A stretch of 64,000 nt of DNA from CBDCVA01 sp965222935 [NCBI: Candidatus Latescibacterota bacterium] (GCA_965222935.1 CBDCVA010000002.1:1798001-1862000), one strand, 5' to 3'; positions 44,197 to 52,452 are shown, counted from the first letter of the stretch. Numbers and translations are program-made. Notes: generated from the letters alone by a model not told the origin.

Positions 44197-45144
44197 CTAC
44201 TTGAAGAGCTGCTTGACCTGGCCCCAGCTCGATGTCTCGACGGCCACCTCTTCGCCGACGAAAGTCGTCCAACTGCTGCTTGCCGGAGCGCCGTCGTTCG
44301 AGTCGTGAGCGATGTAGAAGATGGCTTCAGAGCCGGCGCCATCCGCATCCCATATGAACCACGCCCAGCCCATCTCTTTATCTTCGTACGGAGGTAGGAA
44401 CGGCGGGTCTGTGGTAGAGAGGTAGCCCTCCCATGTAATCCTGGCTTCAAACATCCAGTCCCCGCCCAAGGCGTCGGGATGGGCTCCGACGGGATCGACG
44501 ATCGTCCGCCCAAGGGCCTCGGGGACATCGTTGCCGAAGTACTGCTGGGACCCCTGTTGCACTCCCTCCTTGGGAGGCCAGGAGATGCGGCGCTTAACAT
44601 CTTGACCCGCGATGGACTCTGGAAGCTCGCCGCTCGTAGTACCGGCGAGAAACCAGTAGCTTGCGTAGCCTGCCGTTTGTTGCGTTCCGGAGCCTCCTTT
44701 GGTATCGAGGAAGACGCACGCGATGTCCCCGCCGGCGAAGCTCGGGCTGTCCGGTTGGCTATAGTTGTCAAAGATGTTGTCGGTCACCGAATAGGCGAAG
44801 ACGATCCCCTCATCGTCCCACGCGGACCAGAACTCAACCGAGAAGTCGTCGTCGCTCCCGGCTTCTGTGCCCTCCATCTCGCCCGTCGGTCTCGGAGATG
44901 AACTGATCCCCTCGGGGTTGTACCAGGGCTGGGCTTGGATGCGTTCCCAGGTCCATACACCGTCGGTCCATGCAAAATCCATCCACTCGGACGGATCACC
45001 GTCGATCGTCACCGCCATGCCGGCGGGCAGCTTCGGGGTGTCCCAGGTCTCACTATCAAGCCGAGCGCTCGCCACGTTGACCGCGACGGCCGAAGCCAGC
45101 ACGACGACGGCCAGTGCTGCAATCCATTTTCCTTTGTTCATCAT
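44197..45144 (-). CDS. Secreted CBM9-like protein with C-terminal W-x-Q-x-K-Q-L-F motif, copy 3
   Basis: A 315-residue exported protein: signal peptide MMNKGKWIAALAVVVLASAV then AVNVASA, followed by LPAGMAVTIDGDPSEWMDFA, FWSAWDDEGIVFAYSVTDNIF, VPEALGRTIVDPVGAHPDAL and AWFIWDADGAG, with C-terminus AVETSSWGQVKQLFK. It is closest to copy 4 (a little over half of residues identical by eye), although the DNA upstream of the two genes is nearly identical. The same AGAGGGATATGATG start context as copy 2 is present. Copy 5 of the membrane protein follows on the same strand. Confidence 0.75.
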   Translation of the reverse strand: MMNKGKWIAALAVVVLASAVAVNVASARLDSETWDTPKLPAGMAVTIDGDPSEWMDFAWTDGVWTWERIQAQPWYNPEGISSSPRPTGEMEGTEAGSDDDFSVEFWSAWDDEGIVFAYSVTDNIFDNYSQPDSPSFAGGDIACVFLDTKGGSGTQQTAGYASYWFLAGTTSGELPESIAGQDVKRRISWPPKEGVQQGSQQYFGNDVPEALGRTIVDPVGAHPDALGGDWMFEARITWEGYLSTTDPPFLPPYEDKEMGWAWFIWDADGAGSEAIFYIAHDSNDGAPASSSWTTFVGEEVAVETSSWGQVKQLFK

Positions 45145-45173
45145 ATCCCTCTACTGGAGTGACTAGAGCCTGT

Positions 45174-45740
45174 GCTCGTTTCTGCCTGAGGGGTCCGGCG
45201 CACCCTGCATGAATTCACCTCTCCCCCTTTCACAACGCCGGGTTCAATCTCCCTTCGAGGCGAAGGGAAACTAATCTTTGTAAAGAAGTATAATCAATTC
45301 TTTCGCGTCTCACAACCCCTTGTTACTAGCGGCCGGTGCGATGGACGGAGGTCTGGCCTCCTCTCCAGCGCGCTCGGACACTGTCCCGGCTGGATGCTTG
45401 TACCACCCCGGGTCGTCGTAGGTTGCGATTTCATCTCGCACCTTGAGGACGGTGAACATCCCGCCCATCCCGATGGAGCCGAACGGTCCATCGCCGCCCA
45501 TCATGGGCAGGGTGTTCGGCGGCCCCTCCATGCGCATCTCCGTCATCTCGTGCATGCCTCTCCCGCCCATGGCCATGTAGGCCGGGAGAAGGGCTCGGAT
45601 CCTGCCTTCCACTTCCTCCTGGTTGACGCCGAGCATGTTCGGGGTGTCGTGGCCCATCGCATTCATGGGGTGGTGGCGGCGGTGACAGTGGAGCGCCCAG
45701 TCGCCCGGCGCAGCGACGAACTCGATGTCGCGTGTCTGGC
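45174..45740. repeat. 567 bp duplication, left copy (98% identical to 49073-49639)
   Basis: Aligns without gaps to 49073-49639 (constant offset 3899) with about a dozen mismatches by eye. It contains the region upstream of the CBM9-like gene and the 3' end of the multicopper oxidase gene. The right edge (TGTCTGGC at 45733-45740) changes abruptly to sequence like 41881 onwards. Confidence 0.9.
45310..45740 (-). pseudogene. 3' fragment of the multicopper oxidase gene
   Basis: About 143 codons that match the C-terminus of the oxidase encoded at 49209-50474: the last copper motif ALHCHRRHHPMNAMGHD, EGRIRALLPAYMAMG, a Met-rich stretch and the end SIAPAASNKGL. Within the last 118 residues only three differ. 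The N-terminal two thirds are missing, cut at 45740, so it cannot form a cupredoxin oxidase. It keeps an open frame, which suggests a recent origin or gene conversion from the intact copy. Confidence 0.85.
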
Positions 45741-45741
45741 G

Positions 45742-45935
45742 CGATCATGATAATGAAAGGTACGGCGCGCGGACCCGGCAAGATGCGTCGAGCTTCGGGA
45801 TGGTGTCGCCTTCAGCAGAACGGGGGCGGCGATCGGAGATTTTCTCTCGGCCACCGAGGTGAAAGTCCTGACCGTTAATAACGAAGACGCCAACTTGGAT
45901 AAGCGGTGTACCCTACTCCCGGATACAAAATGAGG
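45742..45935. repeat. Mosaic junction: segment like 41881-41970 joined to segment like 39763-39870
   Basis: CGATCATGATAATGAAAGGT and the ~35 bases after it match 41881 onwards with one mismatch. From about 45831 the sequence (CGATCGGAGATTTT, CCGAGGTGA, GTCCTGACCGTTAAT) instead matches 39767 onwards, downstream of membrane-protein copy 4. The 3' flank of copy 6 is thus a patchwork of the flanks of copies 5 and 4. Confidence 0.7.
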
Positions 45936-47878
45936 CTGGCGATGATGTAGAGCGCAGCTCCTGCGAGGTGGCCGACCACGAGCCCGATGAAAAAGGGCTT
46001 GCCCCGCTCGTAGAGCGACTGACCGCCGATCTTGATGAGGATCACCTTGGTGAGCCAGGTCAGGAAGAAGGGGCCCAAATGGGCGACCATCCCCGCCGCG
46101 AGCGGACAGGTGAGGCCGATGGGGTGAAGCGGCCACCAGGGGAAACGGTGGCGCGCGAAGATCAACAAGCCCGTCACGGCCGCGCCGAAGCCCATGAAAC
46201 CCAGCCTTTGAGGGTCGGGACCGCTCGGGTCTCTGATTTTCGCGGTGATGTAATCGTAGGCGAAGCCACCCTGATACACCCACGTCGCGAAGTTGTGAGC
46301 TCCAGTGTGGTAGGCGGAGTAGATGTAGTACCACAGCGCCACTGGGAGGGCGACCGCGATGCCGATGATCGCGGCGATGACGATGACCCGACCGTTCATC
46401 CCCAGCCAGTCCGCGAGCTTGGCGCCGTGCGCGGTGGCGGGTATGAAGAGGGACCACAGGTGCGTGATCCAGCCGAACGAGAACGCAATGCCTACCATGG
46501 AGGGCGCCGACATGCCGGCTGATCCCAGCGTGTGCATCGTGAACGGCTGCGGGAGCATGGGTGCCTTGACGTAGGGCAGGCCGCTTTCGATGGCGAGCCG
46601 CGCGGTCCCGAAGTAGGCCAGGATGGCTGCGGGCAAAAAGAGCACGATCACAAGGGCCGACATGCCCGTCCGGGCCATGAAAGCGGCCACGTACACGAGG
46701 CCTAAGGCGAGGCATAAGACGGCGAGGCGCGGCGACATCAACTCACGTTCATCGCCCTCCGTCCGGAGCCCCCGCCACGCGCGGTGGAAGACATCAGCCA
46801 GATGGTGGCGCCCGGCCCAGACACCGCAGAGTATGAAGACGCTGAAAGCGCCCCACGATTGCCAGGTCAAAGAAGCGTAGCCCCCATTAAACCCGCCGAG
46901 CTCGTCGACGCCAGCCGAGTAGCCGATGCGGGTGAACAGAGCTTGCTGGGTGCGGACCAAAATCTGGAAGAACCAGAAGCTGAACAGGACTTCGGGATTG
47001 ACGAAGTAGCACAGTCCGATGACCCAGGGCGTAACGGCGATGAAGATGCGGGGGAAGGTCCTGCCGAAGTTGACTGGCCCGCCGAACCGGATGAGGGGGA
47101 GCCCCGGCTTGAGAAACGTCGCCACGTTCCAGGCGAGCATGCCGAAGATCAAAAAGAAGCCCACGAGGAAGGCCGGATTCTTGGTGATGGCGGGCAGAAG
47201 CCTCGGCGAGGCGCTGTCCTCCATCAACGCCATGGGCGTGTTCATCAAGGGGAAGAGCAGCCGCTCGTTCTCCACCCACTGCTTGCGGAACAGCGCCACC
47301 AGTGCAATGCAGATCAGAAAGAAAGCCATCAGAAAACTGCCCCACCACAACAGCGACGGGAGCCACGCGGCCCAGGGGATGGCCTCACCCAGAGGTAAAC
47401 CCTCGTAGAACCAGGTGATGGCCTTGCCCGTGTCCTCAGGTGCCATCCAGCCCAGGATATCGTCCAGGAAGAGGTCGGCCCATTCGTTCTCGGGCGACGC
47501 GTAGTAGCGTGGTGCCCCCAGCGTGGCGACCAGGAACAGCACCATGCCCACGTCCGCGACCACCGCAACGAGCGCCATGATGAAGATCACGACGATCTCC
47601 TGGGGTCGGAGCGCCCATGCGGGGTTGGCGAGCTTGAGGGCTACGTTGATGACGAAAACGAAGAAGAACAGCAACATGACCGCGAGCCAGGGGAAGTAGC
47701 CATGACCCATCCCGTGGATGTTGCTCTGCATAAGGAACGGGTAGAGCATGGCGCTGGAGGCTGCCGCCAGAATGCCCAGAACCACCGCGCGCACCGTGAG
47801 ACCGGAGGCGCCGAGACCGCGTGGACGCTCTCGCTGGGCGGCTTCTTGGGTCGGTGGGACGGTCTCTTCGGAGGCCAC
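45875..47878 (-). CDS. DUF6785/DUF6784-type polytopic membrane protein, copy 6
   Basis: A 667-residue protein closely similar to copies 4 and 5 (FLDDILGWMAPEDTGKAITW, FRKQWVENERLLFPLMNTPM, RFPWWPLHPIGLTCPLAAG). It has its own version of the loop near residue 300 (SAGVDELGGFNGGYASL, four residues shorter than the others). Its C-terminus, LILYPGVGYTAYPSWRLRY, resembles that of copy 4, in agreement with the mosaic 3' flank. The GTG start has GGAGGAG upstream. It follows CBM9-like copy 4 on the same strand, with a hairpin between. Confidence 0.82.
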   Translation of the reverse strand: MASEETVPPTQEAAQRERPRGLGASGLTVRAVVLGILAAASSAMLYPFLMQSNIHGMGHGYFPWLAVMLLFFFVFVINVALKLANPAWALRPQEIVVIFIMALVAVVADVGMVLFLVATLGAPRYYASPENEWADLFLDDILGWMAPEDTGKAITWFYEGLPLGEAIPWAAWLPSLLWWGSFLMAFFLICIALVALFRKQWVENERLLFPLMNTPMALMEDSASPRLLPAITKNPAFLVGFFLIFGMLAWNVATFLKPGLPLIRFGGPVNFGRTFPRIFIAVTPWVIGLCYFVNPEVLFSFWFFQILVRTQQALFTRIGYSAGVDELGGFNGGYASLTWQSWGAFSVFILCGVWAGRHHLADVFHRAWRGLRTEGDERELMSPRLAVLCLALGLVYVAAFMARTGMSALVIVLFLPAAILAYFGTARLAIESGLPYVKAPMLPQPFTMHTLGSAGMSAPSMVGIAFSFGWITHLWSLFIPATAHGAKLADWLGMNGRVIVIAAIIGIAVALPVALWYYIYSAYHTGAHNFATWVYQGGFAYDYITAKIRDPSGPDPQRLGFMGFGAAVTGLLIFARHRFPWWPLHPIGLTCPLAAGMVAHLGPFFLTWLTKVILIKIGGQSLYERGKPFFIGLVVGHLAGAALYIIASLILYPGVGYTAYPSWRLRY

Positions 47879-48044
47879 GCCGGGCTCCTCCTGGCACCAT
47901 CGCCGTCAGACGCTGTGAATGCTCTGGACGAGGGTCCTGCGCATGTACGCCCCCGGCCCGCGCTCTGTCAAGCGTGGTTGATGCAGAAAACCTGAACTGC
48001 CCTGGAACTCCGGCACGGTCAGGGGCTCGGCGGGCCAGAAATGC

Positions 48045-48079
48045 GAAGGCCGGAGACCTCGACGAGACCCCCGGCCTTC
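48045..48079 (-). terminator. Terminator-like hairpin after CBM9-like copy 4
   Basis: On the minus strand a nine-base stem GAAGGCCGG / CCGGCCTTC (48079-48071 with 48053-48045) followed by GCATTTCTG; weaker T-run than after copy 2. The preceding bases GTTTCACGGACCCAGCGTCC match those after copies 2 and 3. Confidence 0.55.
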
Positions 48080-48101
48080 CGGGACGCTGGGTCCGTGAAA
48101 C

Positions 48102-49040
48102 CTACTTGAAGAGCTGCTTGATCTCGCCCCAGCTCGTGTTCTCGACCGCTATCTCACCCTCGGCGGGGCCTAAGGTCGTCCAGCCGCTGAATTCCGGCTG
48201 GGCGTTGGCCGCGCTGTGACGGATCATCCATGTGCCCTCACGGCCCGCGCCGTCGTGATCTGAATGGAACCACGCCCAGCCCAACTCACGTCCCTCGAAC
48301 GGAGGCACCCAACTGGGGTCCCGGGCAGTGGGGCCATCCCATGTAACCCTGGCCTCTAACACCCAGTTCCCGCCCAAGGCGTCGGGATGGGCTCCAACGG
48401 GGTCGACGACCGACATCGCGAAGGACTCGGGGACATCGGCGAAGAAGAACTGCGCGGTATTCTCACCCACTACGTTCGGGGAGATGCGGCGCACAATATC
48501 TCCTCGACCTGAGAGGGCTCCTGGATTGTCGCTGTCCGCGGTACCGGCGCGCCAGCGGTAGTCTGCGAAGCCCAACTGCGTTATGTCGCCAAAGCCGCCG
48601 TTGGTCTGGATGAAGAGGTCAGGGGCATCTCCCCCGATGAATGCCCCGGAGCCGGCGCTGTGATTGTCAAAGATGTTGTCGGTCACAAGGAAGGCGACGT
48701 AGATCCCTTCATCGTCCCACGCGGAGAAGTACTCGACCGAGAGGTCATCATCGGTCCCGGCTTCTGAGCCCTCCAACTCGCCCGTCGCGCTCGGAGCGGT
48801 AGTGAACCCCTCGGGGTTGTACCAGGGCTGCTGTGTCAGGCGCGCATGGGTCCATACACCGTCGGTATACGCGAAGTCCATCCACTCGGACGGATCACCG
48901 TCGATGACCGGTGTCAGGCCGGCGGGCAGCTTCGGAGTGGACCACGTCTCACTCTCAAGCCTAGCGCTCGCCATGTTGGCCACCACCGCCGAAGCGAGTA
49001 TGACGACGGCCAACGCTACGATCCATTTACCCTTCTGCAT
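48102..49040 (-). CDS. Secreted CBM9-like protein with C-terminal W-x-Q-x-K-Q-L-F motif, copy 4
   Basis: A 312-residue exported protein. The ATG at 49040 begins the signal peptide MQKGKWIVALAVVILASAVV (then ANMASA) and has GAGGTGG upstream; the frame is open to 49109 without export signal. Marks: VIDGDPSEWMDFAYTDGVWT, YFSAWDDEGIYVAFLVTDNIF, VDPVGAHPDALGGNWVLEAR, GRELGWAWFHSDHDGAG, end AVENTSWGEIKQLFK. The central part (FGDITQLGFADYRWRAG, FFFADVPESFAMS) differs strongly from copy 3, so ligand specificity could differ. Membrane-protein copy 6 follows on the same strand. Confidence 0.75.
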   Translation of the reverse strand: MQKGKWIVALAVVILASAVVANMASARLESETWSTPKLPAGLTPVIDGDPSEWMDFAYTDGVWTHARLTQQPWYNPEGFTTAPSATGELEGSEAGTDDDLSVEYFSAWDDEGIYVAFLVTDNIFDNHSAGSGAFIGGDAPDLFIQTNGGFGDITQLGFADYRWRAGTADSDNPGALSGRGDIVRRISPNVVGENTAQFFFADVPESFAMSVVDPVGAHPDALGGNWVLEARVTWDGPTARDPSWVPPFEGRELGWAWFHSDHDGAGREGTWMIRHSAANAQPEFSGWTTLGPAEGEIAVENTSWGEIKQLFK

Positions 49041-49072
49041 GATCCACCTCGCTGGTGTAACTACGATAATGC

Positions 49073-49639
49073 GCTCGTTTCTGCTTGAAGGGTCCGGCGC
49101 ACCCTGCATGAATTCACCTCTCCCCCTTTCACAACGCCGGGTTCAATCTCCCTTCGAGGCGAAGGGAAACTAATCTTTGTAAAGAAGTATAATCAATTCT
49201 TTCGCGTCTCACAACCCCTTGTTACTAGCGGCCGGTGCGATGGACGGAGGTCTGGCCTCCTCTCCAGCGCGCTCGGACACTGTCCCGGCTGGATGCTTGT
49301 ACCACCCCGGGTCGTCGTAGGTTGCGATATCGTCTCGCACCTTGAGGACGGTGAACATCCCGCCCATCCCGATGGAGCCGAACGGTCCATCGCCGCCCAT
49401 CATGGGCAGGGTGTTCGGCGGCCCCTCCATGCGCATCTCCGTCATCTCGTGCATGCCCCTCTCGCCCATGGCCATGTAGGCCGGGAGAAGCGCTCGGATC
49501 CTGCCTTCCACCTCCGTCTGGTTGACGCCGAGCATGTTCGGGGTGTCGTGGCCCATCGCATTCATCGGGTGGTGGCGGCGGTGACAGTGGAGCGCCCAGT
49601 CGCCCGGCGCAGCGACGAACTCGATGTCGCGCGTCTGGC
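49073..49639. repeat. 567 bp duplication, right copy
   Basis: Partner of 45174-45740. Here the segment is in its original context: it continues without a break into the intact multicopper oxidase gene. Confidence 0.9.
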
Positions 49640-50474
49640 CCGGCGCGACCATCACCGTTGTTGTGGGCCACTGCGCCGAGAGAGGAATATCGCCGCCATC
49701 GGTCGCGACGATATTGAACGAATGGCCGTGCAGGTGGATCGGGTGAGCCTCCTGCGCGACGTTGCCGAACCGAATGCGTACGCGCCCCCCCGTACGCGCA
49801 ACGAGCGGTGCCGTGCCCGGAAAGGCCCGGCTGTTGAAGGTGAAAATGTTGAAATCCGTCATGACGCTCGGGTTCGGCGTAGATGTGCCGGGATCGACGA
49901 ACCATTCGCTCAGGAAGATGGCGAAATCCCGATCTATTTTCCGCTCGCGCTCTTTGGGGTGGATGATGAAGAAGCCCATCGCTCCCAGGCCGATTTGGGT
50001 CATCTCGTCCCCGTGGGAGTGGTACATCTGGGTGCCGTGTTGACGGAGTGTGAACTCATAGGCAAAAGTCTCTCCGGGAGGGATGCCTCGCTGGGTCAAA
50101 CCTTGGACGCCGTCCATGCCGCTGGGGAGGAGGAGTCCGTGCCAGTGGACTGCGGTGGATTCGGGGAGCTTGTTGGTCACGTAGATCCGGACCCGGTCGC
50201 CCTCGACCGCTTCGATGGTTGGCCCCGGCGTCCGACCGTTGTAGCCCCAGGCCTTGATGAGCATCCCGGGGGCGGTTTCCCAGGTGATCTCCTCGACGAC
50301 CAGGCGGAACTCCTTCACCCCATCCACCATTTTCCAGGGCAGTGTGCTGCCGTTGGGCGTCACGACTGGTGTGTAAGAGGGCTGAGGCTCGCCCATCGCG
50401 CGCTGCTGGCCCATGATCGCCAGCAGGCTAACGACCAGAACGGCGACGCCAGATGCCTCGAAATGTCTGCTCAT
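49209..50474 (-). CDS. Exported multicopper oxidase
   Basis: A 421-residue protein with an N-terminal export segment (AVLVVSLLAIMGQQRAMG) and the four copper motifs of laccase-type oxidases: HWHGLLLPSG (~residue 110), MYHSHGDE (~155), HPIHLHGHSF (~255) and LHCHRRHHPMNAMG (~310). In the last one the type-1 copper would be held by the Cys, the two flanking His and possibly a Met. A Met/His-rich C-terminal part (MHEMTEMRMEGPPN, LPMMGGDG) resembles copper-resistance oxidases of the CopA/CueO kind. It would oxidise Cu(I) or phenolics in the periplasm. The start ATG overlaps the stop of the TolC-like gene (ATGA), indicating translational coupling. Its 3' part is duplicated at 45310. Confidence 0.88.
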   Translation of the reverse strand: MSRHFEASGVAVLVVSLLAIMGQQRAMGEPQPSYTPVVTPNGSTLPWKMVDGVKEFRLVVEEITWETAPGMLIKAWGYNGRTPGPTIEAVEGDRVRIYVTNKLPESTAVHWHGLLLPSGMDGVQGLTQRGIPPGETFAYEFTLRQHGTQMYHSHGDEMTQIGLGAMGFFIIHPKERERKIDRDFAIFLSEWFVDPGTSTPNPSVMTDFNIFTFNSRAFPGTAPLVARTGGRVRIRFGNVAQEAHPIHLHGHSFNIVATDGGDIPLSAQWPTTTVMVAPGQTRDIEFVAAPGDWALHCHRRHHPMNAMGHDTPNMLGVNQTEVEGRIRALLPAYMAMGERGMHEMTEMRMEGPPNTLPMMGGDGPFGSIGMGGMFTVLKVRDDIATYDDPGWYKHPAGTVSERAGEEARPPSIAPAASNKGL

Positions 50475-51910
50475 TGGGGTTCGTCTCCGTGATGGTGATG
50501 ATGCGGTATCTCCTGGGATGGTGCCGGTGGCTCAGGGGATGGCTGGTCGTTGGCCTCAGCCGCCGCCAGCCACCCGCCGACGGCCCGTTCCAGATCGGAC
50601 CGCGCGATCCAGTAGTCCGTTAAGGCCTCGATGTGCCCCCGGCGAGCGGCAATTTCGTCCTGCTTCGCCCCGAGCAGCGCGTCGGCGCCGAGCAGCATGT
50701 AGTTGTAGTACGGTTGTGACTCGGCAACGATCCGCTCGTGAAGCGGAAGAAGCGTCTTCTGATAGTGTTCGACCGTTCTCCGCGCCGCCAGTAGCCGATC
50801 CCGCGCCAGACGCACCTCTGCGCGGACCTCCCACGCCTTGGCGGCCAGGCGCTTACGACTTTGCCGTAGTTGTGCCTTGGCGCTGGCAACGGTTCCTTGG
50901 TTCCGGTTGAAAATGGGCAACGCAACGTGCAGCGCCGGCCCCGTCGCCCAGCTCCCACCGACTTCGCGCTCCGACTCCACTCCGAGCATCACGTCTGGGA
51001 CCGCGCCCAGCCGCGCCACTGAGACGGCTCGCTCGGAAACCCGCGTCTGTTGCCTGGCGGCGGCCAGATCAAGGCGTTGGGATGCGGCTAAGGCTTCGAG
51101 CCTATCGAGCGGAAGCTCCGCGTCTGGAAGCTCCGGGAGCGCATCGACGATCTGCCAGCTCGCCCCGGATCCCGACAGACCGATGAGGCGAACCAGGTTT
51201 TCCCGGTCGGCCAGGACCTGAGCTTCGCTCTGCAGCAGGTGGAGCCTTACCTCTTGGAGGGCTGCCTGTTGAAGGGCCAGATCTGGCGTACCAAGGTTGC
51301 CCGCCGCTTGTTGGCGTTGGGCTAGCTCTGCAGCGGCCTCGGCGGCTTGCACCACGATTTCCTGCATGGCAAGCACCTGTTGGGCGCCCTGCAGCTTGTA
51401 GTACGCTGATCGGACGTCCGCGTCCAGGTTCAGCACTGCGTCGCCGACGCGCAGCTTGGCCTGCTCGAACTGCTCGGCCCCCAGCTTCTTGCGTGAGCGG
51501 CGGGCAAAGACATCCAGGAGATTCTGGGCGACCGAGAACTCGACGATTGCCCCTCCACCCAAATGCGGGAAGCGGGTGCTGACGTCGGCCTCGGGGTTCT
51601 CCAACAGCCCGGCTTGCGTCAGGTCCGCCCGCGCGATGTCCAGCTCCTCATAGGTGGCCTGGAGCCCCGGATTGTTGAGCAGCGCCATCTGTACAGCGGC
51701 ATCCGCTGTAAGCCGCCCGGACAACAGCGGCTGAAGGGGCTCCGCATCGTCGGTCGTTCCCTCGTTCCAGTCGGCGCGCAGCGCCGTGCGCGCTCCGATC
51801 AGTGCTTGCACATCATCGAATCCGGCCCGCGTAGGGACGGATGCACAACCGGCGAGGACCGCCGCGCCTGCTATCACGGTGAAGAACGTTGAGAGTCTCT
51901 GTCGCATCAT
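50471..51910 (-). CDS. TolC-family outer-membrane efflux lipoprotein
   Basis: A 479-residue outer-membrane factor. The signal peptide RLSTFFTVIAGAAVLAGCAS has a lipobox (LAGC), so it is a lipoprotein like OprM/CusC. Two long alpha-helical repeats (VQMALLNNPGLQATYEELDIA; LDRLEALAASQRLDLAAARQ) have the usual N-P-x-L and R-x-D/E-L marks. The C-terminus is His-rich (IPHHHHHGDEPQ), suggesting metal binding. The frame is open to 52345, but the lipoprotein signal and AAGG ribosome-binding site place the start at 51910 (or 51907). With the multicopper oxidase and the Cys-rich protein it forms a copper/heavy-metal detoxification operon. No inner-membrane pump gene is adjacent. Confidence 0.85.
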   Translation of the reverse strand: MMRQRLSTFFTVIAGAAVLAGCASVPTRAGFDDVQALIGARTALRADWNEGTTDDAEPLQPLLSGRLTADAAVQMALLNNPGLQATYEELDIARADLTQAGLLENPEADVSTRFPHLGGGAIVEFSVAQNLLDVFARRSRKKLGAEQFEQAKLRVGDAVLNLDADVRSAYYKLQGAQQVLAMQEIVVQAAEAAAELAQRQQAAGNLGTPDLALQQAALQEVRLHLLQSEAQVLADRENLVRLIGLSGSGASWQIVDALPELPDAELPLDRLEALAASQRLDLAAARQQTRVSERAVSVARLGAVPDVMLGVESEREVGGSWATGPALHVALPIFNRNQGTVASAKAQLRQSRKRLAAKAWEVRAEVRLARDRLLAARRTVEHYQKTLLPLHERIVAESQPYYNYMLLGADALLGAKQDEIAARRGHIEALTDYWIARSDLERAVGGWLAAAEANDQPSPEPPAPSQEIPHHHHHGDEPQ

Positions 51911-51987
51911 CTCTACCTTTTCTCGTCTTAATACTAGCGGTTGCGGCGCAGCCATGCTGCGACGGCACCGGAGCAGAAGGCGGGAGA

Positions 51988-52452
51988 CTAAATGAGCAGG
52001 ATTGCGAGAAGCCTGAGGTGCGAGATCGGCGACGCTCGAGGGCCGGGACGGAGTGCGGCCGCCTGCGTTAAAAGAGGCGGAGCACGTCCGGTCTCGGGGA
52101 TGCGAAGCAAGTGGAGGCCGAAGGTCTCGGTCGTGGGAGGTTTCACGCGCGGCCCGGTGGACGCTAGCATGGGCTGCTCTGCCTCGACACCGCACGCTGC
52201 CTGGGCTTCCATGTGGCAGGAGCCCGCTGTTGCGGGCATCGAGTGGATCGAAGGATCGACGTCGGAGGGGCAGCAGACGTGAGGAGGCGCCTCCATGTCC
52301 GCGCTGCACCGGTGGGCAGTCGGAGTTGCCCCGTCGGCTGGACACTCGTAAGAGAGTGGAGTCGCGCCAGCGGCGATGCGCGGAACGATCAGGGCCAGAA
52401 TAAGGGCCCCTGCCCTCGCCCGTCCGATGTTATCCCCCACCGATGTTCTCAT
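51988..52452 (-). CDS. Small exported Cys/Met/His-rich protein, first gene of the metal operon
   Basis: A 154-residue protein from an ATG at 52452 with AAGG six bases upstream. An N-terminal hydrophobic segment (AGALILALIVPRIAAGA) serves as signal peptide. The mature start is rich in Cys, His and Met: SYECPADG, HRCSADMEAPPHVCCPSD, SIHSMPATAGSCHMEAQAAC. No family is recognised by name. The composition and position, 77 bases before the TolC-like gene and ahead of a multicopper oxidase, suggest a periplasmic copper-binding protein. The longer frame to 52596 lacks a signal peptide at its start. Confidence 0.6.
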   Translation of the reverse strand: MRTSVGDNIGRARAGALILALIVPRIAAGATPLSYECPADGATPTAHRCSADMEAPPHVCCPSDVDPSIHSMPATAGSCHMEAQAACGVEAEQPMLASTGPRVKPPTTETFGLHLLRIPETGRAPPLLTQAAALRPGPRASPISHLRLLAILLI

